A stretch of DNA of 64,000 nt from Butyriboletus loyo (Eukaryota > Basidiomycota > Agaricomycetes > Boletales > Boletaceae). The notes under the pieces were generated by a model. It made no database searches. It was not told the origin of the DNA and worked only from the letters and a program-made list of their open reading frames with translations. Shown piece by piece: positions 26,801-38,308 of this stretch (its first letter is position 1; the number at the start of each line of letters is the position of its first letter). A program made the position numbers and the translations under genes. The stretch spans positions 434,001 to 498,000 of the forward strand of contig JBBPSI010000003.1 in NCBI GenBank assembly GCA_038093515.1, in the 5' to 3' direction.

Positions 26801-29800
26801 CGGCATTTGTGCATTCTCAACGAGAGATTTCAACACTGAAATCAGCTTTATAATCAATCAATCAGCATCCGAGCGACGAATTGAACCAAAAATCTTGTGA
26901 TGACTAACTTGGTCAAGGAACAAGCTATATTCATCTTTGAATTCTGAGCCGGCGCCTTCGGTGATGTTTCGTGTGATCCTAATTGGAAAATCGTTTAGGC
27001 TAAACAGCAATGAAGACCAATAGACTTACTCGTCGAGGTGCTTGAACAATCTTGCGAAGAGGCGAGGACTAAGTTCTGACCCCAGGGCTTCTTTCGCCAC
27101 TTCGCGCACACGGATAGTATCATCGACAAGGGCGGCCGTTAGGGACTCGATGAAAATATTGACTAGTTCCCCGGGGTCTCTCAGAACACGCATCTCGTCA
27201 GGAAGGAACTCTGCTGGAATGACGGCGGTCAATGCACCGGGCTCGTGCTCATCCTGAACGGTAGCACCGCCAAAAGCGGCCAAAAAGAGCGTAAGATTCC
27301 GCCATTGGAAGAATTTCTCCTGTATTGGATATTAGTATAAATTACCTCGGATCAAAGCAACGCTTCGCACGTCAAGCAACAAACTCTGTTCCTGCTTGCT
27401 CAAGTATATCTCGTCGAAAGCAGCAATAGAAGCGAGGGGGTTTGGAACGACGAATTCCGATAGTGCACTCCACCTCCAGAAGCACTCTTCCCACACAGCG
27501 ATGTTGATTGGGGAGGTGTACGCCACCAAGCGCAGCAGCTTTCGTACGCGTTTCTGTTCACGCACGCGGCCTGTTTCTATGTCAGTGAGGCCACATTGCG
27601 ATCGTCTGTTAGCTCACCGACAACGACAACACTTGGATCACCCAATTGCTCGTAAATTGGATTTCGCTTCGACCGTTCTTCATCCGTTAGGCCCATGTTT
27701 ACCGGGGCGTCAGGATGACGTTCGGCTTGTGCGATGAGGCGAAGACCCTGTGCCGCAAGCTGCGAGACTTCACTGTTCACGGAGGTAAGTGAGACGAGGA
27801 AGGATATTTCACTTAAAGCAAAGGCTGGGACACGGTCAGGATTAAATTGTAGCCGTTTTGCGTGGTCACCCTATACATCGCGTGAGTATTTTCATACTCA
27901 AGTAAAGCGGTGAATGCACCTGGCTCTTCCTATGGTACGTCTCCATAACCTGATGACACACAGATATCCAAAGCCTTTGACTATCGGGCTCAAGTCTGGT
28001 CATGAGAAGCTTCTTTGCCTGGCACAAAAGTGCGGCGGCGCTACTGATAGATTAAACCGGGAATGCAGTAGGAACGATGACATGCTACTCACAGACTTTG
28101 CTTTAACCGGTCCTCGAAGTAGGCATAATCAGGATCCTCAGGAGACATTCGGAAAAACATATCCACGAGGCATTGGAAAGTTGTTGCCGCAGAGATTTTG
28201 ACCGAGGTATCTGCTTCAGAATCCCAAATACGCGTGAATGTGATGCTCCACAGGAGCGAGTCCTCTTCCTCCACCGGAAGCATAGAGTAGCTGGGGTCTG
28301 CGCGCCAAAGAGCCAGAATTGCCAGAAGCAAAAGGTCCTTGTCCGTCAGAGTTTCTGACGTGAAACGCTTAGCTTTGGGCCGCGTCGCTGCCCTTCTGAC
28401 GTTGCCATTCGTGTCGACCTCACTGCGACGTATCGAAGCGGTCTGATCAAATACGTGAATAATGGCGATACGAAAAAGTCAATTGAAGGTACCTCGTAAA
28501 TCCTTCTGGATCTCAATGCGATAATACTTCGAAGATTCTCCATTGAAGGCTGCCACGGAAGCCGGGCCGCCTAGAACATCATAAGAAACTCCATCTGCAT
28601 TATGCTCATGAAGAAATACCTCTGATGCAACGATTGATGCAGCCTTGACAGCACAGATCTTGACAGCGTCTGCCCGCTCAGGTTCCAAACATGATACAAA
28701 AAGCGAAACCGATTCATCCTCTGGGAGGAATCGGAACACTGCCACAAGCGCTTCCGCATATGTTCCAATGTCAATCTCGTCGAATGAATCCCAAAATGGC
28801 TTTTGTTTCACGCCAGCCACCGTAGCCATCTACAGGTCGATCAGCCGTGCACAGTATGATCTGATGGCACAAATCATACCTTGATCTCATGCGCAATATC
28901 CGTAGCGAGGTGCCTCAGTGGCAACTCATCCTCGGGCGATATTCTGAAACCTGCACGGCACATGTCGATAGCACAAACAAATGCTACATCCGACAACTTT
29001 GAATGGGTGTTTACGTGACGGACAAGGTCTTCTACAAACCGAACATCCTGCTGTGTTGATTGAATAAATGATGCATCAGCGGGAACGAACATACTTACCT
29101 TTCGATGAGAAGAAGACTTTTGGAGCTGCATAAAGTTTACAGTGCGGGAATGGGTGTCGATTTGATAATCGGTGGTCAGTCGATCGGTCCACAAAGAGGA
29201 AAGGATGGTCAACGTGGGCCAGAGAGCTCGCTCTCGGCCGGGTTCATTGGCAATGTAGAGTAGATCAAAGACTCGTTCGGCCGATCCTTCAAGTTTTCCC
29301 CGCGTACGAATAGCTTCGTTATATTCCTGGGGATAAAGTTCTACCCAGTTCCACAAAGCCATGCGAAGGGGAATTGCGACCGCTGCTTGGGCTTGTCTCT
29401 TCATGTTCACGAGAAGAGACGACAACTCGTGAAGGACCTGGACAAGACGCGACCTGTCCATGGCACTATGAGTCATGAGCAGTAAATCGACAGTATCTGG
29501 GTTGTCCTCGGCTGTGTTCGCGAGATAGTGGATTTTCGTGCGAATGCGATGGAAAACTACCATCCAATTGGAGGCAGATAAGCAATACACTATGCGACCA
29601 GCAAACTTGCTTATGAGGATGTTGAGGGCCATCGTTGATTTGACGAGTGCCATGTGCGTGCGCTCGAAATGAAATGCGCGGCTGAACTGGGCCTGTCCAG
29701 AAGCGGCGCCAGAGGATTGGAAGGAAGTGGCAGAGAGCTTGAGCTTGAGGAAAGGTTTTGATGCTTGGGAAATATGCGGGGGTAGGGGTGGGCCGTCAAA

Positions 29801-30701
29801 TGCATGATCGTCCGGGGTCGGGATAGGTATGTCAACAGACTCGAAATCGCGAAGGGAAGCATCGGGAGCGAGGTTGGAGGAAGACATAAGTCGACTCTCT
29901 GGAGAGGCAGTTTGTCGAAGATAAAGAACCATGACGCTCAAGACATAGCGTGCACAGTTGTCGTCGAGTGGATCTATCTCTACCCAAGGAAGAGGCGGCG
30001 TTGAAGATGAGAATTCCGAGGATGGTTTGTGAGCATTCCTAGAGTGCCATGTACCGGATGAAGGGATAGATGTTCCGATTGCCTGTCCGGAGATTGAGCT
30101 TGGTTTGCTTGCACGTGAACCGGATCGAGGATGGTCTTCTTGGCGAGGGCTCCATCTGGAAGACATGGACACAGATAGGATCTTGAGAACGAATAACTGG
30201 GATTGGAGCGCTTCTGTGGTCATCGCTCCAGCGGCGTCGACTTGCTGTTCGGCGTGTGGGTGAGCGAAGGATGGGAGTGTGAATGGGGGTGGAAGTGACG
30301 GACCTTTGCGAGTCGTTCGAGGAGCTCGCTGAGGGACCAGGCAATGATATCGAGGGAATCATATGCAAGCTCGACAAGGGCATCGACGGCACCTTGGGTT
30401 GCTGGATCGCCCTCGACCACGTCCAAGGCGAGACCAGAGTTGACAGGCAGCTAAGAGACAGAGATATTGGCAGGAAGGGGCAAAACGCGTGAAGAAGACG
30501 GACCTTGTTCTTTATTCTGTTGATGAGTGCCTGCACGTTTTTCTGCTGGGGAGTTGCTGAGGCGGCTGAGTAGGCGATGGATGGGGGTTGGGTGAGGCCG
30601 TTTCCGAGAGCATGGTGAGAATCGTTGCTTCTATGGGCTCTGAACGATGAATGTGCGGGTGGGGGGTGTCCAGCTGACGCGGATGGTCTGCGAATTGGCA
30701 T
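20872..30701 (-). CDS. NF1/IRA: neurofibromin/Ira-type Ras GTPase-activating protein
   Basis: One gene of 9.8 kb on the minus strand, from ATG at 30701 to the stop at 20872, with more than 20 short introns. The first exons are 30701-30504, 30450-30304, 30244-29099 and 29050-28880. My estimate is about 2,800 residues. A long alpha-helical N-terminal part (30.7-26 kb) leads to the RasGAP domain: arginine finger in LFRGNST (codon 25600-25602), and FLRFISPAIVAPE. A CRAL-TRIO/Sec14-like module follows (IILDCTSF, QLIPMDVRQRF, near 24.1-24.3 kb), then a PH-like module (SPHRDNIVKAIRS near 23.5 kb) and a helical C-terminal region (MSPWVRNLAHFCNPSN). This domain order is that of NF1 and yeast Ira1/2, which switch off Ras upstream of cAMP/PKA. 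I found no disabling break. One junction near 27320-27361 is ambiguous. Confidence 0.92.
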
Positions 30702-31542
30702 GGCTGCAGAGAGCCGACCGATGTGATTGCGGGACAGACTCGTCCGTGCGAGAATGACTGGCCGTCTCTTGCTTACGTAATAAGCATCCCTGAGGGGGTC
30801 AACGGACGACGTTGGACACGATCACACTGAGAAAGCGGACGAAAGGGCATGTAGATTATGATTGGAGCAGGCTGGTATGGAACGGATGCGACGACATTCA
30901 ACAAGCTGGTGAGGGGCGAACTCAACAGCTGGATCACACAGCCACGGTGGGACCCATATGGACCCGCAAAAGGCAAGGGACGGGCTCAGGCTTCTCTGGG
31001 ATGGTAGGTAAGTACGTCGATCTCACACCGGACGGGGATGGCTGTATTGTTCGCCATTCCGGGAAAATAGCGGTGCGTGTCCTGGCTATTGTACGCTGAA
31101 TCGAGGCAGCTCGGTGAGTGACACCGGGACCATGCCAGTCTGCCACGCAGTATCGCTCGGATGACCCTGTTCGACGCCAGACTCAGATCTCCATGGCCGT
31201 TGAGAACATACCGAACTTGTCAGATGCGTTCTGACGGTTGTTTCCCAACTCCGACCGCAGACTCTCCGCGAGGGACGTATATTGTCTCCAATCGATTTAT
31301 TTTTCGTTTGTCTCCCTTCCCTCCCCAACCAGCCCCCCTCTTATCTTAGCCCCCGTCTAAACACGCGCTCGCTCACATCTCGCATCGCATCGCATCGCAT
31401 TGCTGTCGCCCTTGCCTGTTTTTCTCCCTCTTCCTCAGACTCGCTTTCGTGCAGTAGTCGGTCGTTTGTGCTTTGGTCAATTCTCTCTTGATTTTCAAAG
31501 AGGCCCCCACACACCAGTACTCTTTCTCTTGATTCCCCTCTC
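30702..31542. other. divergent promoter region, NF1/IRA and Nam8-like genes
   Basis: An 841-bp gap separates two diverging start codons. The last 250 bases before 31543 are CT-rich, as expected for the leader of the Nam8-like gene. No coding frame was recognised. Confidence 0.5.
31381..31400 (+). repeat. (CGCAT)4 tandem repeat
   Basis: There are four exact copies of CGCAT, with partial extension by CATCT before. It lies in the probable 5' leader, 142 bp before the Nam8-like ATG. Confidence 0.8.
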
Positions 31543-34506
31543 ATGTCCCGCCTCGACTCTTATGATCTTTCTCATCCCCCCGGTCTCGCCATCCCTCGTC
31601 CCGCTACAGGCCTCGATCAGATCAATCTTTCTCGCTACCACTCCTCTATACCTGCCATCACCAGCCACACAGCCCCGCTCCTGGCCGTACATCCCGCCAA
31701 TTCGGCTAATTCGGCAAGCTCCCGCTACGGAATGCATATGCAGGACAAGGAATTCAACTCTCCCCATGCCCAAGTCGACAGTTGGTCCGCTTTATCCAAT
31801 AGGCACACACCTTCTTTCGCCACTCCCCACCTCTCTGCTTTCAACCACCACCGTCCCCCTCTCGTGCTCACTCCCCCCGCTGTCCCCTCCTCTAGCCTGG
31901 CTTATCACAGCCCCCCCTCAGACGTCGAGCAGCGCGATACTTCGCTCATACGTCCATCTATTCACACTCCTCGTGACCATCAGTCCGCTGTCTCAGGTAC
32001 GCCTTCCCCGCCCGGCAACCCCAACCCTGTTCTGCTACTTTCCACTCTCTGGTGGAGTGATCTCGAACCCTGGATGGACGAAGAATACGCAAAACAGGTT
32101 TGTGGCTTGATGGGTTGGGACCCTGTCAGCATCAGGGTGCCCAACGATCCCTCTGACACTTCCGGTCAACCAGCCAACAACCCGGGATATTGCTTCTTGA
32201 CCTTCTCATCTCCCTCCGTCGCAGCATCGGTACTCGGCCAGGTCAACGGTAACGGCGGCGCTCCGCCCCTCACAATGCCCAACTCGAGTAAACCATTTGT
32301 TCTTAATTGGGCATCCTCGATTCCTAGCTCCATCACGCCTGCTCTTTCGACCTCCGGTGTAGTCGCAGCTCCTGCACAACAGCAGTACCCGAAGGAGTAC
32401 AGTATTTTTGTTGGTGACCTCGCACCTGAAACGTCCAACTCCGATCTAGTAGCAGTATTTCGGAACCCAGTCCTTGGTTTACGGAACGATCGTGAACCCA
32501 AATTCATCCGCCCTTTCCTTAGCTGTAAGAGTGCGAAAATTATGCTCGATCCAGTCACCGGTGTGTCTAGGGGATATGGTTTTGTCAGGTGAGCGGAAAA
32601 TCCTGCTTTTTAGCTATCTGTCCCTAAGAATATCCACTATAGATTCACCGACGAGGCAGACCAGCAGCGTGCTCTCATTGAGATGCACGGCCTGTACTGC
32701 CTATCTCGTCCAAGTATGTCACTTTCCCCCTCGAATCCTCATCCTGACTCCTGACCCTACGGTCTCTCAGTGCGGATCTCTCCTGCAACGGCAAAGTTCA
32801 AACCACATCAGGTCTCTTTGGACCTTCCATCAGTCCAGTTTCCTGTTAATGCCCGTGCAGTTGATTCAAGAGGCAGCAACTTGACAATGTCGATGCCATT
32901 GCCGAACGGCAACCAAGTAAGGAGTGTCTCCTTTCCAATGGCTTCCTCGAGAAGCGGAGCGCCCGCCTCCTCGACAACACCGGTCGGGTCCTCGGGATCT
33001 GGATCCTCGCTCACTACAAGTGGCTCGGGATCTGTTCCCTCTCTCGGCTCGGGATCGAGTACTAGCGTTTCATCTGGTGCTCTTACTTCTGCATCTTCGG
33101 ACGACATGGTCAATCTCGCTCCAAACTTACTAGCGCAGGTCACACAACAATATGGTCCCGTGACCAAGGGAAACAACGCTGCCGGTATTTCATCGATCCC
33201 CTCGGGTGTTGCGCAAGACTCTCATGAGGGTGCATTGCCACGTTACATGATCTCAGAAGAATCGTGGAAGCACCACGCTCAAGCACGCGCGATTCTTGGG
33301 AACCTAATCGGACCAAATGGTGAACAGCTCACTTCTACCGATCCATATAACACGACCGTGTTTGTTGGAGGCCTATCACCTCTAATTTCCGAGGAGACAC
33401 TGCGCACATTCTTTGCACCGTTTGGAGATATTCACTATGTGGGGTGATCCACTCTTCTATCTCTGTCCCGTCCGCTAATGTGACAGACGTACAGGTTAAA
33501 GTCCCCGTCGGAAAGCACTGTGGTTTCGTGCAGTTCGTTCGCAAGGCAGACGCAGAGCGGGCAATTGAAAAGATGCAAGGCTTCCCAGTTGGTGGAAGCA
33601 GGATCCGTTTGAGTTGGGGGAGGAGTCAATGTATGCATCCTTTCTCGCATGTCATCGCCGTCATTAATCATCTTTTCAGATAAAGCGGCACAGGCGGCAG
33701 CACAGGCGGCACAGGCGGCCGCCCTTCAGGCGCAATTCCAAACGCAGTTGCAAGCTCAGCTAGCCTCGGCCCATGTATCTTTATCGCCTGAACAGGCTTT
33801 TCAGCTTTTGCAGAAACTCGGTGTCAATGGGATGAATGGAGTGGGCGGCCCAGATACACCTACGATGGCCGACTCCGACTTTGGAGGGAACGCAGCGTCT
33901 GCCAGTGACGAAAAGTTTCGGACATTCCCGACGAACCAAATCCGTAACGAAGCCGCGAATGCGCACACGTTGTACGATACGTATCCAACCTCCTTTTCAG
34001 CACGTTCGCCAACGGGCCCGGAGGCAACGGATCAGCACCAACAGATCAGATCGCAACTCCATTTATCTTTTTCACCCTTCTCACCCGATCCCAATGCCTA
34101 CATGCTCGATGATCGCAAAAGGGGTCCAGTTGACTTGGTAACCGCAGATTCCTTGTCACAGACCTTGAACACCTTTCCTCCCAAATTTGATTCGGGTATG
34201 TTGGATGGAAATACAATTGCCGATCGTCCCAATGGTCCACTCCGGCCCTCGAACAACGGCTGTCACCAATATGGTCTGCACTTTGACGGCTCCAATCGGC
34301 CGGTTGAACCCAGCCGCTCCAGTTCCCGCCAAGAGCCAGTCTCTCGACCAACCTCTAGCCAGACCTCTTCCCAGGGACGCTCTGGTCGTCACGAGGAGCA
34401 AGGTCCTATTCATGATCTGAACGGTATGCTAGCGAGTCTCGACTTGGACTCGAAGAGCCCATGGAGACCCACGGGAAAACCCACTGAGCGCAACACCTCG
34501 TGCTGA
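31543..34506 (+). CDS. NAM8: three-RRM RNA-binding protein, Nam8/Ngr1/Csx1-like
   Basis: Exons 31543-32588, 32643-32713, 32771-33438, 33495-33630 and 33680-34506 give 915 residues. RRM1 lies at about 164-255 (STLWWSDLEPWMDEEY, the TIA1/Nam8-type RRM1). RRM2 is at 285-390 (YSIFVGDLAPETSN and GYGFVRFTDEADQQ). RRM3 is at 565-640 (NTTVFVGGLSPLISEE, HCGFVQF). After RRM3 comes an Ala/Gln-rich helix (AQAAAQAAQAAALQAQ). The N- and C-terminal thirds are Ser/Pro-rich. Nam8 acts with U1 snRNP, while Ngr1 and Csx1 control mRNA stability; sequence alone does not separate these roles. Most family members have closely spaced RRM2 and RRM3; here a Ser/Gly-rich linker of about 175 residues parts them. Confidence 0.9.
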
Positions 34507-35110
34507 ACACCTTAACGCTACTCTATCCAATTCTCTAATATTTCTCCTTGCCGTGTTCCATCTCTGACTTCGTTTTATAGTTACTTTCCTGTTCCTTTTG
34601 AGAGTGCTAACTTCGTTTTCTGAGTCCACTCTACCCAGTTCCTTGGTGGGACACACAAACTAATTATTAACACACCGGATTATCTATTGGGCTTTGCTCT
34701 TGTTACCCCTGATCGCTCTCGACATGTGCACTCGAATATAACGTTTTGTCTTGTCCCAGCTTATTCTTTTGTTCTTGTTTTGTGTTCCCACAGCACTGCT
34801 CATTCCTCTCGGGTGAAGTGCATGGAATCAAGTCACTTGATGTTTCTTGTCCGATTGTATTCCGTTCCATAGGTAGTACTCCAACCTGTTTTCGACTGTC
34901 ATGAAAGTCATAATGAATTCAAAGCTACACGCAGCGATATATATATAAAGTACGTAAGGAAACGACGACATGGACTGTGGATCAGAAATACAACCTAGAT
35001 GGTCGAGCAGAACGAATCGGCGGAAAAAGTTAGGCAGGAGACAAAAGTAAGAGTCGTAAGGACATGCGAGGGAAAGAGTTTGTGGAATCAGAAAACAGCG
35101 GTTGCGAGGC
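34507..35110. other. intergenic between convergent genes
   Basis: This holds the 3' flanks of the Nam8-like (+) and stomatin (-) genes. It includes an ATATATATATA run at 34937-34947. Nothing coding was recognised. Confidence 0.45.
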
Positions 35111-36498
35111 CTATACGTTTGAAGCGCTATTCAAGAGAGCAGCGCGACCGGCTATGCCGAGACCCTCACCTGTCTCATCCCCAAAGAGGACTTCAGCCCC
35201 GGATGCGACTTGGTTACCACCCCTCAACTGGCTGACAACGTCACTCTGAAGCTGCATCGGCACGAAGACGACCTTGCTATTGGCAGACCGAGCCATCTGC
35301 TGCAACGCCTCGAGCTGACGGATCTGCATAGCGGCAGGAGAAGCCAAGATATCGGCAGCCTGACGCATGAGTCGGGCGGAATCGACTTCAGCACGTGCAG
35401 CGATGACTTTGGATTCTCCAATCCGCTTTTGCTGAGCCGCAGAGGACAATGAAGCGGAGACCTCGGCGCTGAAGATAATGTCTTTGATGAGGATACCCTC
35501 GACGGCGACACCCCACTTGTCGGCAACGTCACCGACGATCTCTGCGATTTCAAAAGCAATCGCCTCGCGCTCGGTGACGACACTCTGCACCGTGCGAGCA
35601 CCGACGACGTGACGAAGGGTCGTCTGGGCACGCTCGACGAGTGCTTGACGAAGGTCACTGATGCCAAAAGCAGCACGGTACGGGTTCGTGATTTGGAAAT
35701 AGATCACGGAGTCACTGTATCCAAGATTAGTAGAGAACACGCGGAAGAGCCATGAGGAACGGGACACACACATCTCGACGTTGACATTGTCGCGTGTGAT
35801 GACAGACTGCCTGCCAATAGGACTGATTTGTATTTTAACATCCACGATCCGCAGGGATTCCGTGCAGACGTTAACCTGGACGAGACCGGGATCCACCGAC
35901 TTGTAAAACTGGCCAAAGCGTGAGACCAAACCGACCGAACCTTGAAGCGGTGTATGAGAGAAAGATAGGGCGATAAGGAAATGGTCCTTACCCTGTTGGA
36001 CGTTGCGGAAGGGGTTCGGAAACGGGCAGCACGGGATAGCACCACAGAAACCAACGATAGTGCCGAGGCCCTGAAGGAGCGAGCCATATATACCATGCGT
36101 CACCTAAATGCATTGCCAATCGTGAGCACAGGGTGGAGCGAGGACACAGCCAGAAGACGAGCGTACCTCACCAGTTCCCAGATCCTGGGCGTATGATGGC
36201 TTGGGCCAGGATGTCAGCAAGTCAAGCGCTAGGGTACTGCGATAGTCTTACCTGCATTTCGCTGCGTTTAAGGGGCTGTACGCTGATCATGTGGGGGGCC
36301 TTTCCCTCTGCAGCAGTACGCTTCGAAGGGCTGTATTCCGCCGTGACTGCAGATGACTTGAGCCTTGGATGGCGTTGAGTGAATGGGGGGATACGTACCA
36401 TGAGGGGCGTCATGGTCGACGACATTTCCGTAGGATGAGCTCGGGGAAGGGACACGGTCCTTACGGTCGATGGTGCCCGCTCCGTTGGTGTTGGACAT
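35111..36498 (-). CDS. stomatin (SPFH/band 7) family protein
   Basis: Exons on the minus strand are 36498-36399, 36346-36252, 36184-36167, 36103-35992, 35940-35772 and 35714-35111, giving 365 residues. A polar N terminus of about 65 residues leads to a hydrophobic hairpin (GSLLQGLGTIVGFCGAIPCC) followed by PFPNPF, the stomatin signature with likely palmitoylated cysteines. The SPFH domain (GLVSRFGQFYKSVDPGLVQV, ITRDNVNVEID, TLRHVVGARTVQSVVTERE) and a helical, Ala-rich C-terminal part follow. Stomatins oligomerise on the inner leaflet of membranes and organise lipid domains and channels. Exon 3 is only 18 nt (DLGTGE); it is needed to join the N terminus to the hairpin in frame. The first three exons are the least certain. 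Confidence 0.88.
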
Positions 36499-36758
36499 TT
36501 TTGTTGCTCGATGGTGAATGTCGCCAACTTATAAGTAGTGAGTGCGTGGCGGGCACTGTTCACAGCAAGCCTCCCTTTGGCGGTGGGAAATCGAGATATT
36601 GCAGCCGCATTGGCTATGATCCGTCCCACTTCGCAGAGGAAGACCCACGTTAGTCCGCATGCGCTGCATTTCACGAATCCAAGTAAACAGCAAGTATGGC
36701 TGTATGATTCTCTTAAACGTGAGAAGCGACAGACTCAGCCCACGGGCTCCATGGGACG

Positions 36759-38073
36759 ATGAGTCTGAGTCCGAATATCATTCCCTCAACTCGCCATATG
36801 GAGGATTGTACACGAAAGTATTGGCTCATGAAAGCAGAGCCAGATTCACGCGTCGTCAAAGGCACAGACGTCAAGGCAATGTCCTCGCATAGCGCTATGC
36901 ATGTCCGCTGACCTCCCTTGTTGTCACAGTTTAGCGTTGACGACTTTGAAGCAGTGGCATCCACCCCATGGGAAGGCGTCCGCAACTATGAAGCAAGGAA
37001 TCTCATGAAAGAAATGGCTCTCGGAGACAAGGTTAGCCGGTGTCCACTCCACAGTCTCTTTCGTGAAGCTCGCATAGATTCTATTCTACCACTCCAACTG
37101 TAAGAACCCAGGTCGGTAAATGACGCGTGTGCAACGGCCATAGTATCTCACGCAGAAAGCTAGGCATCGCTGGTTTTGCCGAGGTGTGCTGCGCATCGGT
37201 TCTCCAAAGTTCCATGCTGAATTATATTTAGGTCTCCAAGGAGGCTTACCCAGATTGTATGTCTGTCTCAAATTCTGGAATCCCGTCACCAGCGATTGAT
37301 TAGCTGACGAACAGACACCGCATGGGACAGGTCAGTGTTTTTTTAGCCCGTTCCTTGCGACATATGACGTGCTAGCCAGTGCACATCCGTATTTTGATGA
37401 GGTGAGGGGTCTATGCGATTGACAGCGGTTAGGTTCCGCAGTCGCTCACTACCTCACCATGTCGCTAGAAATCGGACAGGGACAACCCCAGGTGGTTTAT
37501 GGTGGATGCAAAATTCGAATCACGGGCACGGCACTTCGTCCCGTTATCCCTGCTTCGTTACCTTGCCGATCTTCCTTCCGCCAACCCCCCTGGGGTGGTC
37601 AGTTATGTGGGAGAGGACGGTATCAATGCAATCAAAGGTATCGTAGCTTGGTGGTCTCCACTTCATCGTTGGTTTCCTGAATCCGACATCTCAAAGCCAT
37701 GCCTCTGATCACCCGCGGCCGCCTCAGTGTGCAAAGGGTGTCTGCAAAGTGCTGGAATGTCATCCAGACGATGGCCGATAAAGGAGGTTGGGACAATATG
37801 TCTTTCGAGAAGAAGAAAGCGACCAAAGCCCATCGTCCCATAGATGAAACACGGTCAACTACCAGCCGTCGGACAACAAGGCATTCAACGGGGCAGCGTG
37901 ACGAGGATGGGGGCGCGAGAGGAAATGATGCCACGAAGAAACCGAAGGAACGGATACCGCGTCAAGCAAACATCAAGAGGGGGAGGAAAAGAAAGATATC
38001 AACTTCAACCTCTCCGGAAGATGAGGGGCAGATTCCGGCGCCTCGGCGTAAATCCTTGCGAGGCAACAGGTAG
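36759..38073 (+). CDS. THYN1: EVE-domain protein, thymocyte nuclear protein 1 (THYN1) type
   Basis: Nine exons (36759-36875, 36930-37031, 37078-37111, 37164-37183, 37232-37256, 37315-37330, 37380-37401, 37469-37637, 37697-38073) give 293 residues. The EVE fold spans about 19-200: KYWLMKAEPDSR, DVKFSVDDFEA, WEGVRNYEARNLMKEM, ILFYHSNCKNPGIAGFAEV, KEAYPDYTAWDSAHPYFDE and WFMVDAKF all match the THYN1 family in order. EVE domains are PUA-like and are thought to read modified bases in DNA or RNA. The last 90 residues are basic, rich in Lys, Arg and Ser, probably a nuclear localisation tail. Intron 1 seems to use a GC donor. The ATG at 36798 is an alternative start. Confidence 0.9.
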
Positions 38074-38308
38074 TTTACAGTAGGTTGTGTAGCTGTGTGT
38101 CTGCGCCGCGGCGTGTGTTGAAATGGGACAGTGCTACATAGTTGGGTAGTGAGAGCAGTGCTCCATATTAGGGAGCTGAAATTTACCCATTTTCCCACCT
38201 CTCTCCTCAAGAGCCAGACTAGCAACACCTGCGGCACGCTGCTGGGCTCAGCGTGCGTAAAAATTCATCCATCGATAGACATCTTCCTAACCGCATACCA
38301 CTCGCTAG

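Noticed and set aside
31400..32110. Open frame of 236 codons overlapping the start of the Nam8-like gene
   Set aside because: It is a shifted-frame shadow of the Ser/Pro-rich N terminus, whose frame contains RRM1.
34937..34947. ATATATATATA run as a possible origin or promoter
   Set aside because: Too short and simple, and it lies between two 3' ends; nothing supports a function.
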